Part shown: positions 17,705 through 28,502 of the stretch, in pieces
Numbering within the stretch: position 1 is the first letter of the stretch
How the letters are laid out: every line of letters starts with the position of its first letter
Origin: Streptomyces huasconensis
GTDB lineage: Bacteria > Actinomycetota > Actinomycetes > Streptomycetales > Streptomycetaceae
Direction of reading: 5' to 3'
Length of the DNA stretch: 64,000 bases
NCBI GenBank assembly: GCA_004010275.1
Contig: RBWT01000005.1
Location: 31,498-95,497 of the forward strand
Made by a program: the position numbers and the translations under genes
The notes under the pieces: generated by a model
What the model saw: only the letters and a program-made list of their open reading frames with translations
Database searches by the model: none
What the model was told of the DNA's origin: nothing

Positions 17705-17792
17705 CATCGGGCCCAAGTGAGCCCACGCTCCCGATACTCGTCCCGACCGGAGGCCGCACCCGCAGGCCTCATCCCGGAAGGGACACACCCCC

Positions 17793-18485
17793 ATGAACAG
17801 GACCAGAACCGGAGCCGTCGCCGCCCTCGGCGCCGCCGTGCTCGTGGCCTCCCTGACCGCCCCCACGGCGTTCGCGGCCCCCGCCCCGGCCCCCGCCGCC
17901 GAGAAGACCACGCCGGCGTACCGCACCTCGGCGTACTCCTCGTCCTCGTACACCGGCGAGAGCCAGGCCGCCAACCGGCAGTTCTTCGAAGCCGTCATGA
18001 AGTCGGCGCTGAAGAAGCAGGCGGCGAAGCCCGGCATCCAGGCCGTCACCGTCACCTACAGCACGAGCCGGGCGCCCAGTTTCCGCAGCCAGATAGCGCA
18101 GAGCACGCAGATCTGGAACTCCTCGGTGAGCAACGTCAAGCTCCAGGAGGCGAGCAGCGGCACCGACTTCGAGTACCGCGAGGGCAATGACTCGCGCGGC
18201 TCGTACGCCTACACCGACGGGCGCGGGCACGGCTACATCTTCCTGGACTACCGGCAGAACCAGCAGTACAACTCCCTGCGCGTGACGGCCCACGAGACGG
18301 GTCACGTGCTCGGCCTGCCCGACCACTACTCGGGCCCGTGCAGCGAGCTGATGTCGGGCGGCGGCCCCGGCCCGTCCTGCACCAACGCGCGGCCCAACGC
18401 CCAGGAACGGCAGCGGGTCGACAGCATCTGGTCCCGTGGTGTCGCCGTCCTCAAGGAAGAGGGCGAGCTGACGAAGATCCGCTGA
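17793..18485 (+). CDS. snpA: Snapalysin (small secreted zinc metalloprotease, M7)
   Basis: A 230-residue preproprotein. Signal peptide residues 1-28 end at AFA, followed by an Ala/Ser-rich propeptide and a mature domain of about 140 residues. The zinc site is [12 protein letters not shown], with His167, Glu168, His171 and Asp177 as third ligand, the arrangement specific to the snapalysin family. It is followed by the Met-turn region [13 protein letters not shown] with a disulphide pair. It is a secreted milk-protein-hydrolysing endopeptidase. The usual divergent LysR activator gene is not present; the ANTAR gene takes that position. Confidence 0.95.
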   Translation: MNRTRTGAVAALGAAVLVASLTAPTAFAAPAPAPAAEKTTPAYRTSAYSSSSYTGESQAANRQFFEAVMKSALKKQAAKPGIQAVTVTYSTSRAPSFRSQIAQSTQIWNSSVSNVKLQEASSGTDFEYREGNDSRGSYAYTDGRGHGYIFLDYRQNQQYNSLRVTAHETGHVLGLPDHYSGPCSELMSGGGPGPSCTNARPNAQERQRVDSIWSRGVAVLKEEGELTKIR

Positions 18486-18575
18486 CCGGGGCCTCCACCC
18501 CTGGCCCGGCGGCTGTTACGTACCGCAAACAGCTTCCGGGCCAACCCGGCCGCGCGCGGCGCCCTCTCCCACGAC

Positions 18576-20527
18576 ATGGGTATTCATGCTCGTGGGAAGA
18601 GGGTGCACCGCCGCGTCCGGCGTCTCGTCGACTACCCCCGCTCCGGCCGCGCGGGCCTGCGCCGCTGGCTGCCCTCCTGGCGGCAGCTGCTCGGCTCGGC
18701 GGGGCTCTTCGCACTCACCGTCACCGCGCTGTTGATCGGGGTCTACGCCAGCGTGGACATCCCCGACGAGAACGCCGGCATCCGCCGCGAGGCCAACGTC
18801 TACTACTGGTCCGACGGCACCCAGATGGTGAGCACCGGTGAGGTCAACCGGCAGAACGTGGAGCTGGACCAGATCGCCCCCGCCGCCGTGAACGCGGTGA
18901 TCGCCGCCGAGAACGAGACCTTCTACGACGACTCCGGCGTCTCCCCCAAGGGCCTGGCCCGCGCGGTGGTCAACATGGTCCGCGGGCAGGAGACGCAGGG
19001 CGGTTCCACCATCACCCAGCAGTACGTGAAGAACACCTACCTCTCGCAGGACCAGACCGTCACGCGGAAGGTCAAGGAGTTCGTCATCGCGCTGAAGGTG
19101 GACCGCAAGAAGAGCAAGGACGAGATCCTGGAGGGGTACCTCAACACCAGCTGGTTCGGGCGCGGTGCCAACGGCATCGAGGCGGCCGCCCACGCCTACT
19201 ACGGCATCCCCGCCAAGAAGCTGGACCCCGGCCAGGGCGCGTTCCTCGCCGCCATGCTGAAGGGCGCCGAGCTGTACGATCCGGCGGGCGGCAGGGCCAA
19301 CCGGGAGCGGGCGCGCGGGCGTTGGGCGTGGATCTTGGACCGGCAGGTCGACGTGGGTCTGATGTCGGAGAAGGAACGGGCGGAGTACCGCGCGTTCCCC
19401 GAGCCGCGCAGGCAGTCGCGCTCCACCAGCCTCGGCGGCCAGACCGGGTACCTCGTCGACGTCGCCAACAAGTACCTCAGGCAGCACACCGGCCTCACCG
19501 ACGAGGAGCTGGCGCGCGGCGGGTACGAGATCCACACCACCTTCGACAAGGAGAAGGTGGCCCGTCTGGAGCGCGCCGTGCGCCAGGTGCTCAAGCGCGA
19601 CCTCGCGCCGGGGACCCGCGCGGCCGACCGGCACGTGCAGGTCGGCGCCGCGTCCGTGCGGCCGTCCGACGGGGCGGTGGTGGCGCTCTACGGAGGCCGC
19701 GACGCCACCCGGCACTTCAGCAACAACGCGGACACGTCCGGTGTCCCGGTCGGCTCGGCGTTCAAGCCGTTCGTGCTCGCCGCCGCGCTCCAGCACGGCC
19801 TGTCCGTACGGGCCCAGCCGTCCGGCGCGGACAGCCCGGCGCGCGGCGCGGCGCAGGTGCGCCGGAGCGCCTCGGCCGACAGCTGTACGCCGCCGACGGC
19901 ACCCTCCGCCGCGCCACGGGTGAGCCCGACCCCGACCATCCCACCCTCCGCGCGGCCCTGTTCCCCCGGCGGCAACGCCACGTACGTACGCCTCGGCGAG
20001 GACGTCGGCCGGGCACGGGTCCGCCGGACGGCCGTCGACGCGGGGCTGCTGCCGCGGAGCATGGCGCCGCTGGAGCCGTCCTTCTCCGTCGGCACGTCGA
20101 CGCCCAGCGCCATCCGGATGGCGGCGGCGGACGGCACCTTCGCGGGCGGCGGGCTGCGGCACGACCCCTACTCGGTGACCAGGGCCGTCAAGGACGGCAC
20201 GGCCCTGCCCGGCCTGGAGCGGCCCGCTCCAGGGCGTGCGCTGGACGAGGGGGTGGCGGGCGAGGTCGCCGACGCCCTGCGCGCGGCGGCAAGGACCTCG
20301 GGCCCGGCGTCTCGGCGGGCCGCACGGGCGACCAGGACCGGCTACGGACGGCCTGGCTCACGGGGTTCACCGGCGACCTGTCGACCGCGGTGACCGTCTT
20401 CCGCGTCAAGCCGGGCGAGCCGCGACTGCTGCCGATGTCGGGCGTCGCCGGAAAGGACTCACGGCGCGGGAACGTACTGCCGCCGCGGATCTGGTCCGCG
20501 TACGCCGGGGCGACCGGGAAGAGGTGA
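18576..20527 (+). CDS. Class A penicillin-binding protein (frameshifted)
   Basis: A basic cytoplasmic tail and one membrane helix (LFALTVTALLIGVYASV) precede a GT51 glycosyltransferase domain: AAENETFYDDSGV with the catalytic Glu, GGSTITQQYVKNTYLS, and RKVKEFVIALKVDRKKSK. The transpeptidase domain follows with the nucleophile Ser in VGSAFKPF. It polymerises and cross-links peptidoglycan outside the membrane. The frame moves near 19850, returns near 19970 and moves again near 20290, giving LGRQLYAADGTLRRATG and AGRTGDQDRLRTAWLTGF as true sequence. The KTG box therefore reads RTG. The total is about 650 residues, slightly short for the class. Confidence 0.88.
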
Positions 20528-20583
20528 CGGCCGGGAAAAGGAAAAGGATGCGAGCCCGAAAGAGGTGACCGCCTCGGCGGGCG

Positions 20584-20614
20584 TTGACCTTGCCCCTGGG
20601 GCAGACCCCAGAGT
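20584..20614 (+). promoter_or_regulatory. MerR-type promoter with operator
   Basis: TTGACC (20584-20589) is followed by a 19-base spacer holding the palindrome TGCCCCTGGGGCA and then a weak -10 (CAGAGT). A long spacer with a dyad between -35 and -10 is the hallmark of promoters twisted open by MerR proteins. It lies directly upstream of the merR gene, so autoregulation is likely. Confidence 0.6.
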
Positions 20615-20620
20615 CTGCGT

Positions 20621-20642
20621 CACCGGGCCGGACGGCCCGGTG
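20621..20642 (+). other. Leader hairpin before MerR gene
   Basis: A perfect 9-base stem, CACCGGGCC with GGCCCGGTG, closes a GGAC loop just before the ACGGAGG ribosome site and ATG 20650. In the 5' leader it could affect translation or transcript stability. Its position after the promoter dyad makes it unlikely to be a terminator of the upstream gene alone. Confidence 0.5.
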
Positions 20643-20649
20643 ACGGAGG

Positions 20650-21525
20650 ATGGCAACCGTGACCGCGCACCCAGAGGAACTGCTCTCCATCGGCGTGTTC
20701 GCCGCCCGCGCCCGCCTGTCGCCGAAGGCCCTGCGCCTGTACGACCGGCTCGGGCTGCTGGCGCCCGCGCACGTCGACGAGGCCAGCGGCTACCGCTACT
20801 ACCGGGCCGCCCAGATCGAACAGGCCCGCACGGTGGCGCTGCTGCGCCGGCTCGACATGCCGCTGGCCGGCATCGCCGAGATGGCGGGTCTCGACGGGGA
20901 GCGGGCGGCGCGCACGCTCGACGCCTACTGGGCCGGGGTCGAGGAGCGCTTCGCCGAGCAGCGGACCCTCGCGCGCTACCTCCGTGGACGACTGTCGGGA
21001 AGGAACACCGAGTTGTACGCGACATTCGAGGTGAAGACGGTGGACGTGCCGCAGACGTACGTCCTGAGTGAGACCCGCCATGTGAGCGCCGGGGAGCTGC
21101 CCGCCTGGATTCCCGCCTCGGCGGAGCGCCTGGAGCGGGCGGCCAAGGAGGAGTGCGGGGGCATCGCCGCCCCGCACTTCGTGGTCTACCACGCGGACGT
21201 GACCGAGGAGAGCGACGGGCCCGCCGAGTCGTGCGTGCCGGTCGTGGACGCGGAGGCGGCCCGCGCGTGGGCCGCGGCGCAGGGACGCAAGGGGGACTTC
21301 AAGGTGCGGACGGAGCCCGCGCACCGCCTCGCCTACACCCGGATCACCAAGGCACAGGTGGCCTATCCGCAGATCATCGCCGCCTTCGACGCCGTGGAGG
21401 CCTGGGCGGCCGAGCAGGGCCTGACGGTGACGGGGCCGTGCCGTGAGGTGTACTTCACCGACTGGGAGGGCTGCGGACCCGAGGACGAGGTGTGCGACGT
21501 GGCGTTCCCGGTGTCGGGGGCGTAG
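20650..21525 (+). CDS. MerR regulator with GyrI-like ligand-binding domain
   Basis: A 291-residue protein from ATG 20650 with GGAGG upstream. Residues 10-80 are the MerR winged helix: IGVFAARARLSPKALRLYDR, then GYRYYRAAQIEQARTVALLR. A linker helix leads to a C-terminal GyrI-like (BmrR-type) domain of about 150 residues (EVKTVDVPQTYVLSETRH to the end ETREY-like strand CREVYFTDWEGCG). Such proteins bind multidrug-type ligands and activate efflux or detoxification genes. No efflux gene lies next to it; the next operon begins 80 bases downstream in the same direction. Confidence 0.92.
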   Translation: MATVTAHPEELLSIGVFAARARLSPKALRLYDRLGLLAPAHVDEASGYRYYRAAQIEQARTVALLRRLDMPLAGIAEMAGLDGERAARTLDAYWAGVEERFAEQRTLARYLRGRLSGRNTELYATFEVKTVDVPQTYVLSETRHVSAGELPAWIPASAERLERAAKEECGGIAAPHFVVYHADVTEESDGPAESCVPVVDAEAARAWAAAQGRKGDFKVRTEPAHRLAYTRITKAQVAYPQIIAAFDAVEAWAAEQGLTVTGPCREVYFTDWEGCGPEDEVCDVAFPVSGA

Positions 21526-21605
21526 GCCGACCGCGCGGATTGCCTTACTGCCTCCCCATGCAACGCAGGCGTCATTGCCCTCCCGCGCGCCTATCCTGAG
21601 GAAGC

Positions 21606-23412
21606 ATGGGGGACGGGGACAGAGAGCGGGAACATGTCGGCGCGGGCCCGAACGCCCGCGCCGATCACGGCAGTTGGCGGGTGCGGCTGCGGCGGTGGGC
21701 CGCGTCCGGGAGCGGTGACGTCCTCGGCGCCGGGGTGCTGTTCGGCAGCGATCTGGTGCTCACCTGCGCCCATGTGGTCCGCGACCCGGCGACGGGCCTG
21801 CGCCCCGCGCGCGTCCAGGTCGAGTTCCCGATGCTCCAGGGCCTGACCCGCACCCTGCGCCGCACGGCGGTGGTGGCGGCCGGGCACTGGTGCCGCCCTT
21901 CGGCAAGGCACAGGGCGACCTCGCGCTGCTCGTCCTGGACGAGCCCGCGCCCGTGCCGTCCCCGGTCACCCTGCACCGCACGCTCGACTACCGAGGGGCC
22001 CCGGTCCTCATCGACGGCTTCCCCGAGTACCAGTCGGGCGGCGAGTGGCTGACCGGCGCCTGCATGGGCCCGGGCGGCGAGGGCGACGAGCGGGTGCAGA
22101 TCGACCTGTCGGGGGCGGGCAGGCTGCGCGGCGGGTTCAGCGGCTCCGGGGTGCGCGAGGAGGGCGGCGACCGGCTGCTCGGCATCGTCGCGCAGGCCGA
22201 CGAGAGCGGCGAGCACGGCTACATGATCCCGGCGGCCACGGTCGCCAAGTACTTCCGCCACTTCGCCGAGCGGTACGTGACGGGACCGCACGCCGTGCCC
22301 GGCCACCGGGTCGTGTCGGCCGAGGCGGCCCGCACGGCCCGCCCGCACGGCCTCCAGCGCACCGTCACCCGCTGGCTCAACGGCGACGAGGACGCCTGGG
22401 ACACCGAGTTGCTCTTCATCGCCGAGGACGACGAGCGGGCCCGCCAGGCGCTGTACGTCGTCCTGAACATGGCCGACCGGGAGCAGGCGCCGCACCTGGC
22501 CGTGAGCCCCCTGGACGCCGCCGCGCCGGGCCAGGACGCCGCGCGGACCCACCCGGGCCCGGCCCCTCGCTGCTGTCCCGCGCCGGGATCGCGCCCCGCG
22601 TCGGCAGCATCGGCCTCGTCCTCGACCTGGAGGGCGCCGCCCTCGACGACCCCGGCCGGCCGGAGCTGCGCGAGGAGCTGGCCGTGCTGCGGCACGAGCT
22701 GCGGCACGCCGCGCGGCGGGACACGGCCCCGCGCCGCCGCCCCCGCCGTGGCCGTGCTGCACGCCGACCGGTCGCCGACCGAGCCCGCCACGACGGTGCG
22801 CGTCCTGCGGGAACTCGCCGACGCCGGGGCCCGGTGCTGCTCGTCGTGCGCGACGGCGCGCACGGCTTCCCCTACGCCGTGGCCGAGCGGCTGCTGCCCG
22901 CCGACCGGGCCGCGCGGTGGCTCCAGCGGATCACGTCCGCGTCGACGAACTCGCCGGCACCGAGCGCCGTGCGCGGCGCCTCTTCCACCGCGTGGAACCG
23001 CACGTCGTGGACCCACCGGTCGCCACCGGGTACGCGGCGCGGGCCGCGCTGTGGACCGTGCAGCTCAGCGACGAGCTGCGGCCGCTCACCGGGCGGGGCG
23101 GGCCGCGCTTCCTGGAGAAGCTGTCGTACGCCGAACAGGCGGTGGACACCTACCTGTTACGGGCCAAGGCCGCCGAGGACGCGCTGCGGGAGGTTGCTCG
23201 ACGAGCACCTGCGGCTGCGCGGGCTGCTCCGCGACCACTTGGCGCGCCTGGCCCGGCGCGGCCTGGCCGAGCACCCCGACGCGGTCGGCCCCTACCGCGA
23301 GGCGCAGCGGCTCCTCATGGCGGGGCCGTGTCCGCGCGCCGACGCCGAGCGCGCGGTGGCGGCGTTCGCGCGGGTGGTGCGACGCCTGGCCGATGCGGAG
23401 GGTGACGCGTGA
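21606..23412 (+). CDS. Trypsin-like serine protease with long C-terminal domain (frameshifted)
   Basis: The N-terminal third is a trypsin-like domain without signal peptide: GSDLVLTCAHVV (His56), GDLALLVLDEPAP (Asp), and RLRGGFSGSGV (Ser). This is the cytoplasmic type found in signalling or conflict loci. The C-terminal part of about 400 residues has alternating strands and helices (GSIGLVLDLEGAAL, RVLRELADAG, VVRDGAHGFPYAVAERLLP) and ends in helical coils (EDALREVLDEHLRLRGLLRD). The frame changes at about 21890, 22545, 22735, 22830, 22925 and 23195, without stops in the coding frame. It is first in a five-gene operon; its stop overlaps the kinase start by four bases. Confidence 0.8.
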
Positions 23413-25851
23413 GCCCGGTCAAAGCCTGCCCGCACCCCGGCTGTTCGGGCACGGTGACGCCCACCGGGTACTGCCTGGCCAGCGGTGAGCGCGTGGACCC
23501 CCGGTCGGGGCGGCACTCCGCGGGGCGCCCGTACCCGGCCCCGGCAGCGGCCGTGCTCCGGACTCCTCCGGGCCGCCGCCCTCGTACTCCTCCGACGACC
23601 AGGAAGGCTCCTCCGACGACCAGGAAGGCTCCTCCCAGCACTGGATCGTCGGCCCGGGCCCGGCCGCCGCTCCCCCGCCGCGGCCCGCCGCCGTCACGCT
23701 CCCGCCGGAGCACCCCGACCCGACGGTCCTGCCCGAGATCACCCTGCTGGACCGCGCCGACAGCGGGAGCGGCGACGCGGCCCACCCCGTCCCGGCGGGC
23801 GCGCTGCCGCTGCCGTCCGGCACGCTCCTCGCGGGCCAGTACCGCCTGGTGCGGCCGCTCGGCTACGGCGGCATGGGCGAGGTCTGCCTCGCCCACGACA
23901 CGAAGGTCGACGGCCGGGCCGTCGCCATCAAGATGCTGCACGCCGATCTCGCCGCGGACTCGTACAGCCTGCTCAAGGGCGAGCGCAAGGAACTGGTCGA
24001 ACTCAACCACGACGGTTTCATCCGGGTGTTCAACTACGGGCACCACGACGGGGTCGGCGACTTCCTGGTCCTCCAGTACGTGGACGGGCTCAACCTCGAA
24101 GAGGTGCGGGCCCGCGCCCGCGAGCGCCCCGAGGAGTTCGGCCACGAGCGGTTCCTGGAGTTCGCCCTCGCGTACGGCGTGCGCATCCTGGCCGGGCTCG
24201 CCTATCTGCACGCCCCCGAACGCGGCAAGGTGTACGGCGACCTGAAGCCGCCCAACGTCATGCACGACGGCTCCACCACCAAGCTCGTCGACGTGGGCAG
24301 CGTGCGCCGCGCGGGCGCGCCCGGCCTCACCACCTCCGCCTACCGCGCCCCCAGCGTCGGCACCCACGGCGAGTCCCTGCCGCAGGACGACCTGTTCAGC
24401 CTCGGCGAGACGCTGCGCACCCTGTGCGGGCTCGGCGCCACCCGCCACGACCTGGCGGAGCTGGCGCGCTCGGCCCGCTGGACGACCCGGCCGCCGGGCA
24501 CCGCGGCCTCGGCCTGGTCTCCCTCGCCCGCGCCCTGCGCCGCGCCACCCGCACCCGGCGCGCGCGAGCGCTTCGCCACCGCCAAGGAGATGGAGGAGCA
24601 ACTGCGGGGTGTATTCCGGGAGTTGCGGTCGCTGCGCACGGGCGTGGAGACCTTCGAGCCGTCACCGCTCTTCCTGCAGTCCGCGTACGCCCTGGACGGC
24701 GGGCTCGGCGCCGCCCCCGAAGTGTCGCGCTGGGCGGCCCCCGACGCCCCCGACGCCGCGCCCGCTGTCGGCCCCCGGCCCGCCCGAGGTGGCCCGGCGG
24801 CTGCCCGTGCCGCGCCCCGACCCGGACGACGACCACCACGGCGAGCTGCGCAGGCTCAGCGACGACGACCCCGAGGCACTGCTCCAGCACACCGGCGACT
24901 GGCGGGACTCCCCCGAGGTGCATCTGCTGCGCTGCCGGCTGCGGCTGCGGGTGGAGCCGCACGACGGGCCCGGCGCCCTGTCCGCCGCCGAGACCGCGCT
25001 CGCCCTCGCGGAGGACGCGATAGGCCGGGCGCGGGCGCCCCACGACTGGCGGCTCGACTGGCACCGCGGGCTGCTCGCGCTCGCCGGCTGCCGGGTGGCC
25101 GAGGCCCGCGGCCACTTCGACCGGGTCTACGCCGCGATCCCCGGGGAGTACGCGCCCAAGCTGGCCCTCGGCCACTGTGCCGAGCACCTCCACCGGCCGC
25201 ACGAGGCCCTGACGTTCTACGAGGCGGTGCGGCTGCGCAACCCCTCGCTGGGCAGCGCGGCGACGGCGCCGCCCGCGCCCGGCTCGCCCTCGGCGGCCCC
25301 GACGCCCTGGCCCACGCGATCGCCGCCCTGAACGCGGTGCCCCAGCACTCCCGGCACCGCACGGCCGCCCGGACCGCCGCCGTCCGCATCCTCGCCGGTC
25401 ACGCCCGGGACGCGGCCGGCCTCGGCACGGCGGTGCGCGCCCTCGCCGGGCTGTTCTCCGCGCACGGCCTCACCGACGAGCAGGCCGCGTACGGATGAAG
25501 GCGGAGGTGTGGGGCGTCGCCCAGCGCCTGCTCGCCCCGGCCGAGGGCACCCCGCGGATGACCGGCGCCGAACTGCGGGCCGTCGCCGAACGGGCCGACC
25601 CGCTGCTGGAGTTCCCCGCCGACGAACGCGCGCTGCGCAAGGACCTGTCCCGCTTCTACCGGGGCCTGGCGCTCCAGGCCGCCCGCGACGCACCGCCGCG
25701 GGACACCGAGACACCCCTCGCCGAACTCCTCCTGGACCGCGCCTACGCGGTACGCCCCTTCGCCTTACGACACCACAGGGACACCCCATGGCCGGGCAAG
25801 AAGATCAAGAACTGGATCAGGAACAACACACCGACGCAACCGGGCGGTTGA
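23409..25851 (+). CDS. PknG-like Ser/Thr protein kinase with TPR domain (frameshifted)
   Basis: GTG 23409 overlaps the previous stop. An N-terminal metal-binding motif, CPHPGCSGTVTPTGYC, leads into a disordered linker with a 21-base duplication (23588-23629) encoding SSDDQEG twice. The kinase domain has the P-loop LGYGGMGEV, Lys in VAIKMLH, the catalytic VYGDLKPPNVM (HRD replaced by YGD, as in PknG), and LVDVGSVRR in place of DFG. The TPR part (DWRLDWHRGLLALAGC, FDRVYAAIPGEYAPKLALG) matches PknG, and the ending LLLDRAYAVRP is PknG-like too. Frame changes occur near 23550, 24480, 24565, 24770, 25260 and 25495. The stretch 25495-25851 could be a separate small gene, but its homology-like ending says otherwise. 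Confidence 0.85.
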
Positions 25852-27342
25852 GCACCGGGGCCGCACCCCCGGGCGCCGGGGCCGGCCCGCGCGCCCGCGT
25901 CGGCCTGGAGGTGCGCAGGTCGTCGAGCTGCCCCGCCCCCGCTTCCCCGGCAGCGCGGAACCGGCGCGGATGTACGCGGTCCTCACGGTGACGGTCCGCA
26001 GACCGGGCGCCGCGCCGCCCGACGCCCCCGGTGCGGCCGAGGGGACCCGGCGCCGGGCGCCCACCGGCCCCGGCTCGCGGAGGTGCTGCTCATCGACCAC
26101 TCGTCCTCCATGGTGATCCCGCCGAGCCGCCTGGCCGCCGACGCCGCCCGCCGTCGGCGCGCTGGCCAAGCTCCCGGACGGCGCGCTGTTCGCCCTGGTC
26201 GCCGGGGGCGACAAGGCCGCCATGATCTACCCCCGGCGGCCCGCTCGCCGTCGCGCACGCCGAGTCACGGGCGCGCCGAAGCCGCCGCTGTACGACTGCA
26301 CACCGGGCGGCGGCACCGCGATGGGCACCTGGCTGGAGCGGGCCAGGCTCCTCTTCCGCGACCTGCCCGCCGCCGGGCCCACCGGCCACGTACGCCACGC
26401 CCTGCTGCTCACCGACGGCAAGAACGAGTCCGGGTATGAGTCGCGGGCCGAGCTGCGCGAGCGCGTCGAGCGGTGCGCGGGGGCCTTCGACTGCGACGTC
26501 GTGGGCATCGGCGACGCCTGGGAGACCGAGGAACTGCTGCTGATCGCGGGTGCGCTGGGCGGCCGCATCCGTGCCGTGGAGGACCTCACCCGGCTGCCCG
26601 GCGAGCTGGCCGCGCTCACCGGCCGCGCCGCCGAACGCGATGTGACCGGCCTGCGCCTGCGCCTCTACCACCGGGCCGGGGTGCGCCCCCTCTCCTTCGA
26701 GCAGGTCCACCCCACGCGCACCGCCCTCACCCCCGCCCACGTCGACCTGACCGGCGTCGGCACCGGCGCGGGCGGCCCCGTCGAGGAGTACGGACTGAGC
26801 CCGTGCGGCGAGGAGACCCGCGCCTACCTGCTCTGCGTCGCCGCGCCCTACGACCCCGCGCAGCTGGGCAAGGAACTCCTGCTCACGGAGGTGGAGATCG
26901 ACGCCGGCGACCAGGCGCGGGACCTCGACCTGCCCACGCCGCAGCCCGTGCTGATGCGCTGGACCGACGACGCCGACCTCTACAGCCGCCTCGACCCCCA
27001 GGTCGCCCACTACCAGCACGAGGAGGAGCTGCACCGCACCTTCGAGCGGGCCTGCGCCGAGCTGAAGCGGGGCGCGCGGGAGACCGCCGAGACGCTCCTC
27101 GGCACGGCCTGGCGGCTCGCCGGGGAGACGGGCGACACCGCGATGCGGGACCACCTGCGGCGCCTCGTGCGCGTGGCGGACGCCGAGCGCGGCACGTGCG
27201 GCTGCTGGACCACATCGCCCGCTTCGACGTCGAGGCGGCCCGCATCCAGTCCAGCATGACGGTCCTGCCCGGCCGCCTGCCCAGCGGCCGCCTGCCCAGA
27301 GGCCGTCCCGCCGGGGGCCGTCCCGCCGAGGGCCGCCGATGA
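25788..27342 (+). CDS. von Willebrand factor A domain protein (frameshifted)
   Basis: ATG 25788 starts MAGQEDQELDQEQHTD, within the end of the kinase gene. The vWA domain has a complete metal site (MIDAS): LLIDHSSSM, the conserved Thr in HTGGGTAMGTWLERA, and HALLLTDGKNE. A beta-rich and then helical C-terminal region of about 280 residues follows (VLMRWTDDADLYSRLDP; FERACAELKRGARETAE), ending in a Pro/Gly/Arg repeat tail. There is no signal peptide, so it is cytoplasmic and probably assembles a complex with the kinase. Frames change near 25912, 26045, 26150, 26245 and 27200. The stop overlaps the next ATG. Confidence 0.82.
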
Positions 27343-28502
27343 GCGCCCCCTGGCCCGCCGCCCGCCTCGTCGCCGCCGACGCGCCGCGCGCCGCCTGCTG
27401 CGCCACCTGTGGCCCGCGCCGCTCACCGAACGCACCCGCAACCGCGCCTACCTGCGCGAACGGCTCATCGCCCTGCCGCTGCTCACCGCCGTCGCGGCCG
27501 TCGCGTTCGGCTGGGCGTACGCGCAGATCCGCGCGACTCGACGCGCTGCGCGACAGCTACACGCCCGCCCTCGGCGACCTCGCCGACGCGGAGATGTCCC
27601 TGCGCATCGCCGACCGGGAGGCCGAGCGGAGCCTCGCCGCCGGGGAGTCGGTGCGGCTCAGCGGCATCGGCAAGCGGTACCTGACCCGCACCACGCGCGC
27701 CACGCAGAGCCTCAACCAGGTGGCCCGCAGCGGCGCCCTGACCACCGCCGAACGCCAGGAGCTGGACGTGGTCTCCGGTCTCGTCGTCGACTACGGCACC
27801 TGGATCGACTTCGCGCAGGACAACGTCGGCGATCCGCCGCTGCGGGCCGCCGGGCTCAGCTACGCCCGCAGCATGCTCTGCACACCTCCCGTGCCCGCGC
27901 GGAAGACGGACCCCGGCGGCTACCCGTCCTGCGAGCCCGGCCACGGCTCCGACGCGACCGCCGTGGTGGACCGCATCTCCGCGCTGGAGGAGAGCCTGCG
28001 CGGCAGGCTGGCCGAGCGGGCCGCCCTCGGCGGCGGTGTGCTCGCCGCGGCCGGGGTCGCCGCGGCCTGTCTCGCCCTCCTCGGCCTCGGCCTGTGGCGC
28101 ACCCAGGTCTTCCTCCGCCACCGCTTCCACCTGCGATCAGCGTGCCGCTGCTCGTGCCTCGCTGCCGCTGCTCGCCGTGCCGTTCCTGACGGCCGACGCG
28201 GTGCTCGCCCACCGCGCGCAGCAGCGGGTCGTCACCACCGCGCACCAGCTGTCCGGCGCGTCGTCGCCGCGATCGAGGCCACCGTCGAGGAGCGGCCCTT
28301 CGGGACGCCGGACCCCCGTCTGATCGCGTCCCTGGACGCCCGGGCCGACCGCGACCTGGCCGGGGGCCGCCTGCCGGGACTCGGCGGGGCCGCGCCGTGG
28401 GTGGCGCCCGCGGGCCTGCTCAGCGCGGCCCTCAGCTACGCCACGCTGCACTCCTACCGCCGTGAGTACGTCCTCATCTCCCGCTCGGGGGCCGCCCTGT
28501 GA
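27339..28502 (+). CDS. GlnX-like four-helix membrane sensor (frameshifted)
   Basis: ATG 27339 overlaps the previous stop. Joined frames give TM1 (LIALPLLTAVAAVAFGWAY), a helical extracytoplasmic domain of about 180 residues (ADAEMSLRIADREAERSL, WIDFAQDNVG), TM2 (GVLAAAGVAAACLALLGL), TM3 (LPLLAVPFLTADAVLA), a second outer loop, and TM4 near the end (WVAPAGLLSAALSYATL). This is the topology of mycobacterial GlnX, which links the amino-acid sensor GlnH to PknG. Being between a PknG-like kinase and a GlnH-like lipoprotein supports the same role. Frame changes occur near 27385, 27535, 28135 and 28255. Confidence 0.75.
   Translation: MSAPWPAARLVAADAPRAACCATCGPRRSPNAPATAPTCANGSSPCRCSPPSRPSRSAGRTRRSARLDALRDSYTPALGDLADAEMSLRIADREAERSLAAGESVRLSGIGKRYLTRTTRATQSLNQVARSGALTTAERQELDVVSGLVVDYGTWIDFAQDNVGDPPLRAAGLSYARSMLCTPPVPARKTDPGGYPSCEPGHGSDATAVVDRISALEESLRGRLAERAALGGGVLAAAGVAAACLALLGLGLWRTQVFLRHRFHLRSACRCSCLAAAARRAVPDGRRGARPPRAAAGRHHRAPAVRRVVAAIEATVEERPFGTPDPRLIASLDARADRDLAGGRLPGLGGAAPWVAPAGLLSAALSYATLHSYRREYVLISRSGAAL

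Noticed and set aside
25495..25851. Separate small gene after the kinase (ATGA overlap)
   Set aside because: The end of its translation matches the ending of PknG-like proteins, so it is better read as the kinase C-terminus after a frame change. A separate gene is not fully excluded.
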